Part shown: piece after piece, positions 6,104 to 9,000 of the stretch
How positions within the stretch are numbered: the stretch's first letter is position 1
Layout of the letters: each line of letters starts with the position of its first letter
DNA from: Robiginitomaculum sp.
GTDB lineage: Bacteria; Pseudomonadota; Alphaproteobacteria; Caulobacterales; Maricaulaceae
DNA: 9,000 nt
Reading direction: 5' to 3'
NCBI GenBank assembly: GCA_002733385.1
Contig: NVVO01000016.1
Coordinates: 35,231 to 44,230 of the forward strand
Program-made: the position numbers and the translations under genes
Notes under the pieces: model-generated
Databases searched by the model: none
What the model was told of the DNA's origin: nothing
The model's input: only the letters and a program-made list of their open reading frames with translations

Positions 6104-8905
6104 ATGGCGCTATTGATAGAAAAAGATTTTGGCACTCCGGCTTCCGTATCCGGCGAAGTTATTCATCTTGAAATAGACGGCCAAAATATACAGGTGCCGG
6201 GCGGCACATCTGTCATGCGGGCCGCTGAACTGGCGGGCATCGACATTCCCAAACTGTGTGCCACCGATACCCTAGAGGCTTTCGGCTCGTGCCGGCTGTG
6301 TCTGGTGGAAATTGGCGGGCGCCGGGGTACGCCTGCGTCATGCACAACGCCTGTGGAGGGCGGCATGGTCGTGGTCACAGGGTCTGAAAAACTGCATAAA
6401 CTGCGCAAAACTGTGATGGAGTTATATCTGTCGGACACGGACAATGACCCGGCGCTTGTGTCTTTGGCCCAAGATTTGGGGGTGGACGACATGCCCTATG
6501 ACGGGTGTCCGCAGACATCTGGCAAGGACGAAACCAATCCCTATTTTACCTTTGACCCTGGTGCCTGTATTGTTTGCTCGCGCTGTGTGCGGGCTTGCGA
6601 TGAGGTGCAGGGCACATTCGCCCTGACCATTGAAGGACGGGGCGCGGCCTCCAAAGTGGCGGCGAGCATGGCGGAAGGGTTTTTCGACAGCGAATGTGTG
6701 TCCTGCGGCGCTTGTGTGGAAGCCTGCCCAACCAATGCGTTGGTGGAAAATACCGTGCTCGACAAAGGCGAACCTGACCGCACGGTTCTGACCACCTGTG
6801 CCTATTGCGGGGTGGGGTGTTCGTTCAAGGCCGAGCTTAAGGGCGATGAGCTAATCCGCATGGTGCCCCTGAAAGACGGCAAAGCCAATCACGGCCATGC
6901 CTGTGTCAAGGGCCGGTTTGCCTATACTTACGCAAATCACGAAGACCGTATCACCAAACCCATGATCCGGGGCACCACGGACGAGCCGTGGCGGGAAGTC
7001 AGTTGGGACACGGCCCTGAATTATGCCGCCGAGCGGCTCAAATCTACCCAGAAAAAACACGGGGTCAAATCCATTGGCGGCATCACCTCGTCGCGCTGTA
7101 CCAACGAGGAGGTGTGGGTGGTGATAAAATTGATCCGTGCCGGGTTTGGCAATAATAATGTTGATACCTGCGCACGGGTATGTCACTCGCCCACGGGATA
7201 CGGCTTGATGCAAGCGTTCGGGGAAAGCGCGGGCACGCAAAACTTTGACAGCGTCATGGACGCCGATGTCATCATGGTCATAGGTGCCAACCCTACCGAC
7301 GCCCATCCAGTATTTGGCTCGCAAATGAAACGGCGGCTCAGACAGGGGGCCAAGCTGATTGTTGCGGATCCCCGCGCCATTGATCTGGTCAATACGCCGC
7401 GTTTCAAGGCCGATTATCATCTGCCCTTAACGCCCGGCACCAATGTGGCGCTGATCAATGCCATGACCCATGTAATTGTCACCGAAGGCCTAATCGACGA
7501 AGGATTTGTCCAGGCCCGTTGTGATAAAAAATCCCTGGCCTCGTGGCTGGACTTCATCAAAGATCCGATTAATGCGCCGGATGTTATGGCCGAAATTACC
7601 GGTGTATCTGCCGATGATATTCGTGCCAGTGCTCGGTTGTTCGCCGAAGGCGGCAATGGGGCGATTTATTACGGGCTTGGTGTCACCGAGCATTCCCAGG
7701 GTTCAACCATGGTTATGGCCATGGCCAATCTGGCCATGATCACCGGCAATATCGGGCGGGCGGGCGTTGGCGTCAATCCCTTGCGCGGTCAGAACAATGT
7801 GCAAGGCTCCTGCGATATGGGCTCGTTTCCCCACCAATTTTCCGGCTACCGCAGCGTCACGGACGACGCAACCCGCAGCTTGTTTGAAGACACATGGCAG
7901 CGCCAGCTTGACCCTGTGCCCGGTCTTAAAATTCCGGGCATGTTCAACGAGGCCGTAGCGGGCACCTACAAAGGCATGTATATTCAGGGTGAGGACGTGG
8001 CCCAGAGCGATCCCAATACCCACCATGTCGAAGCGGCCTTGCGCAATCTTGATATTCTCATTGTTCAGGATTTATTCCTGACCGAGACCGCCCGCTTTGC
8101 CCATGTGTTTTTACCCGGCACCTCGTTTCTGGAAAAAGACGGAACCTTCATCAATGCCGAGCGCCGTATCGGTCGGGTGCGCCCGGTACGCTCGTCCCCG
8201 ACCGGCAAAGACGAATGGCAAGTGACCCAGGATTTGGGTCGGGCTATGGGCTATGATATGGGCCACGAAAGCGCTTCGGAGATTTGGGACGAAATCGCCG
8301 GGCTCACCCCGACATTTGCCAATGTCAGTTTTGCCGAGCTCGACAAACGCGGCTCAATTCAATGGCCGTTTAACGATGACCATCCGGACGGCACCGAGAT
8401 TATGCATGTGGACAGTTTCACGCGCGGCAAGGGTAATTTCGTGCTCACCGAATACATCCCGACCACCGAGCGCACCAATCGTCGTTACCCGCTCATTTTA
8501 ACGACAGGGCGGATTTTAAGCCAGTATAATGTCGGTGCCCAAACACGGCGCACACATAACAGCCAATGGGCCGGGGAGGATTTTCTTGAAATCCACCCGT
8601 CCGACGCCGATACCTATGCTCTCCAGGACGGGGCCTGGGCCAGCATCAAAAGCCGTAAGGGCGAGACCTCATTGCGGGTTAAAATCTCAAAGCGCATGGC
8701 GCCGGGCGTGGTTTACACCACTTTCCATCACCCGGAAAGCGGGGCCAATATCGTCACCACAGAAAATTCCGACTGGGCCACCGAATGCCCGGAATATAAA
8801 ATCACTGCGGTAAATGTACGCCCGACCAATCACAAATCCGACTGGCAAAAAAACTTGGTCGTCGCGTCACAGAAATCCCGCCGCATTACCGAACCAGCGG
8901 CGTAA
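6104..8905 (+). CDS. fdsA: NAD-dependent formate dehydrogenase alpha subunit, Mo/bis-MGD catalytic, variant lacking the His/Cys cluster motif
   Basis: Catalytic subunit: oxidises formate to CO2 at a molybdenum bis-MGD centre and sends electrons through Fe-S clusters to FdsB; the reaction is reversible in known homologues. It has 933 residues, about 25 fewer than the Rhodobacter capsulatus protein as I recall it. Visible in order: a [2Fe-2S] domain with Cys52, Cys63, Cys66 and Cys80; two ferredoxin-type [4Fe-4S] sites, CIVCSRCVRAC (155-165) and CVSCGACVEACP (198-209); a Mo-domain [4Fe-4S] site, Cys232, Cys235, Cys239 (CAYCGVGC) and Cys267; the Mo ligand Cys360 with catalytic His361 (CARVCHSPT); and Arg561 (PLRGQNN), matching R. 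capsulatus C386, H387 and R587 with one constant offset of 26. The ligand is Cys, not selenocysteine. The C-terminal MGD-binding domain is complete (about 795-910; LTTGR, TRRTHNSQW, FHHPESGANIVT). Oddity: the H-x3-C-x2-C-x5-C motif normally following LYLSDHP is absent; after LYLSD comes TDNDPALVSLAQDLG, and Cys135 is the only Cys between 81 and 154. Confidence 0.96.
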   Translation: MALLIEKDFGTPASVSGEVIHLEIDGQNIQVPGGTSVMRAAELAGIDIPKLCATDTLEAFGSCRLCLVEIGGRRGTPASCTTPVEGGMVVVTGSEKLHKLRKTVMELYLSDTDNDPALVSLAQDLGVDDMPYDGCPQTSGKDETNPYFTFDPGACIVCSRCVRACDEVQGTFALTIEGRGAASKVAASMAEGFFDSECVSCGACVEACPTNALVENTVLDKGEPDRTVLTTCAYCGVGCSFKAELKGDELIRMVPLKDGKANHGHACVKGRFAYTYANHEDRITKPMIRGTTDEPWREVSWDTALNYAAERLKSTQKKHGVKSIGGITSSRCTNEEVWVVIKLIRAGFGNNNVDTCARVCHSPTGYGLMQAFGESAGTQNFDSVMDADVIMVIGANPTDAHPVFGSQMKRRLRQGAKLIVADPRAIDLVNTPRFKADYHLPLTPGTNVALINAMTHVIVTEGLIDEGFVQARCDKKSLASWLDFIKDPINAPDVMAEITGVSADDIRASARLFAEGGNGAIYYGLGVTEHSQGSTMVMAMANLAMITGNIGRAGVGVNPLRGQNNVQGSCDMGSFPHQFSGYRSVTDDATRSLFEDTWQRQLDPVPGLKIPGMFNEAVAGTYKGMYIQGEDVAQSDPNTHHVEAALRNLDILIVQDLFLTETARFAHVFLPGTSFLEKDGTFINAERRIGRVRPVRSSPTGKDEWQVTQDLGRAMGYDMGHESASEIWDEIAGLTPTFANVSFAELDKRGSIQWPFNDDHPDGTEIMHVDSFTRGKGNFVLTEYIPTTERTNRRYPLILTTGRILSQYNVGAQTRRTHNSQWAGEDFLEIHPSDADTYALQDGAWASIKSRKGETSLRVKISKRMAPGVVYTTFHHPESGANIVTTENSDWATECPEYKITAVNVRPTNHKSDWQKNLVVASQKSRRITEPAA

Positions 8906-9000
8906 TGTTCCCGGTCACACGCATTGGCCAACCGCCTGCCCCCGATAATCAACATATAGTTTTTTCTCTGGACACCACAAAGGAAGGGGTTTGGCATATC
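8905..9000 (+). CDS. Start of an ORF overlapping fdsA, possibly FdhD/FdsC maturation factor (partial)
   Basis: An ATG overlaps the fdsA stop as TAATG, and 32 codons stay open to the window edge (MFPVTRIGQPPAPDNQ then HIVFSLDTTKEGVWHI). In fdsGBACD operons the gene after fdsA is fdsC, an FdhD-family protein that supplies the sulfido ligand to the bis-MGD cofactor. FdhD N-termini are poorly conserved before the EEVPVA-like motif, which would come just beyond the visible part. The placement and coupling are seen; the family is inferred from position only. The visible residues carry no diagnostic motif. Confidence 0.4.
   Translation, partial: MFPVTRIGQPPAPDNQHIVFSLDTTKEGVWHI

Noticed and set aside
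6431..6530. A frameshift hiding the missing FdsA cluster motif
   Set aside because: I looked at the alternative forward frame across this segment; it does not contain an H-x3-C-x2-C-x5-C pattern, and the main frame continues cleanly on both sides.
7169..7193. Selenocysteine-type active site in FdsA
   Set aside because: The Mo-ligand position in CARVCHSPT is a normal Cys codon (TGT), with no in-frame TGA.
6851..7420. Minus-strand open frame of 189 codons inside fdsA
   Set aside because: Antisense to conserved Mo-domain coding sequence and without recognisable motifs; a shadow.

Overview
The window looks like ordinary chromosomal DNA from an alphaproteobacterium of moderate GC content. This is inferred from the alphaproteobacterial character of PheS, PheT, PyrD and the FdsGBA-type formate dehydrogenase; I could not run a search to refine the lineage. 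Coding density is very high, with no non-coding stretch longer than about 180 bases. I see no mobile element, tRNA, rRNA or CRISPR array.

Layout. Bases 1-2860 (minus strand) carry pheS and the first 592 codons of pheT, the two subunits of phenylalanyl-tRNA synthetase. They overlap by one base (TGATG), and pheT runs off the left edge. A 177-bp divergent intergenic region (2861-3037) separates pheS from pyrD and holds candidate promoters for both directions, an imperfect hairpin or inverted repeat, a short palindrome and an 8-bp direct repeat. pyrD (3038-4108, plus strand) encodes a class 2, quinone-linked dihydroorotate dehydrogenase. After a 38-bp gap with no visible terminator comes a tight plus-strand cluster, fdsG-fdsB-fdsA, followed by an overlapping ORF that starts at 8905 and leaves the window.

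The fds genes encode a cytoplasmic NAD+-dependent, molybdenum/bis-MGD formate dehydrogenase. FdsA oxidises formate at a Mo-Cys site. Electrons pass through Fe-S clusters to FdsB, whose FMN reduces NAD+, and FdsG carries an extra [2Fe-2S] cluster. Start/stop overlaps (GTGA, TAATG) and a 2-bp gap indicate translational coupling. The final partial ORF sits where fdsC/fdhD, the enzyme's sulfurtransferase-type maturation factor, is usually found.

The most interesting observation is in FdsA. The His/Cys motif (H-x3-C-x2-C-x5-C) that holds the N5-like [4Fe-4S] cluster in canonical FdsA and NuoG proteins is absent. It is replaced by a short Cys-free, acidic stretch, although all other cluster ligands and the catalytic Cys/His/Arg are intact. 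This would be a formate dehydrogenase with one Fe-S cluster fewer than the well-studied type. I found no wholly new system.
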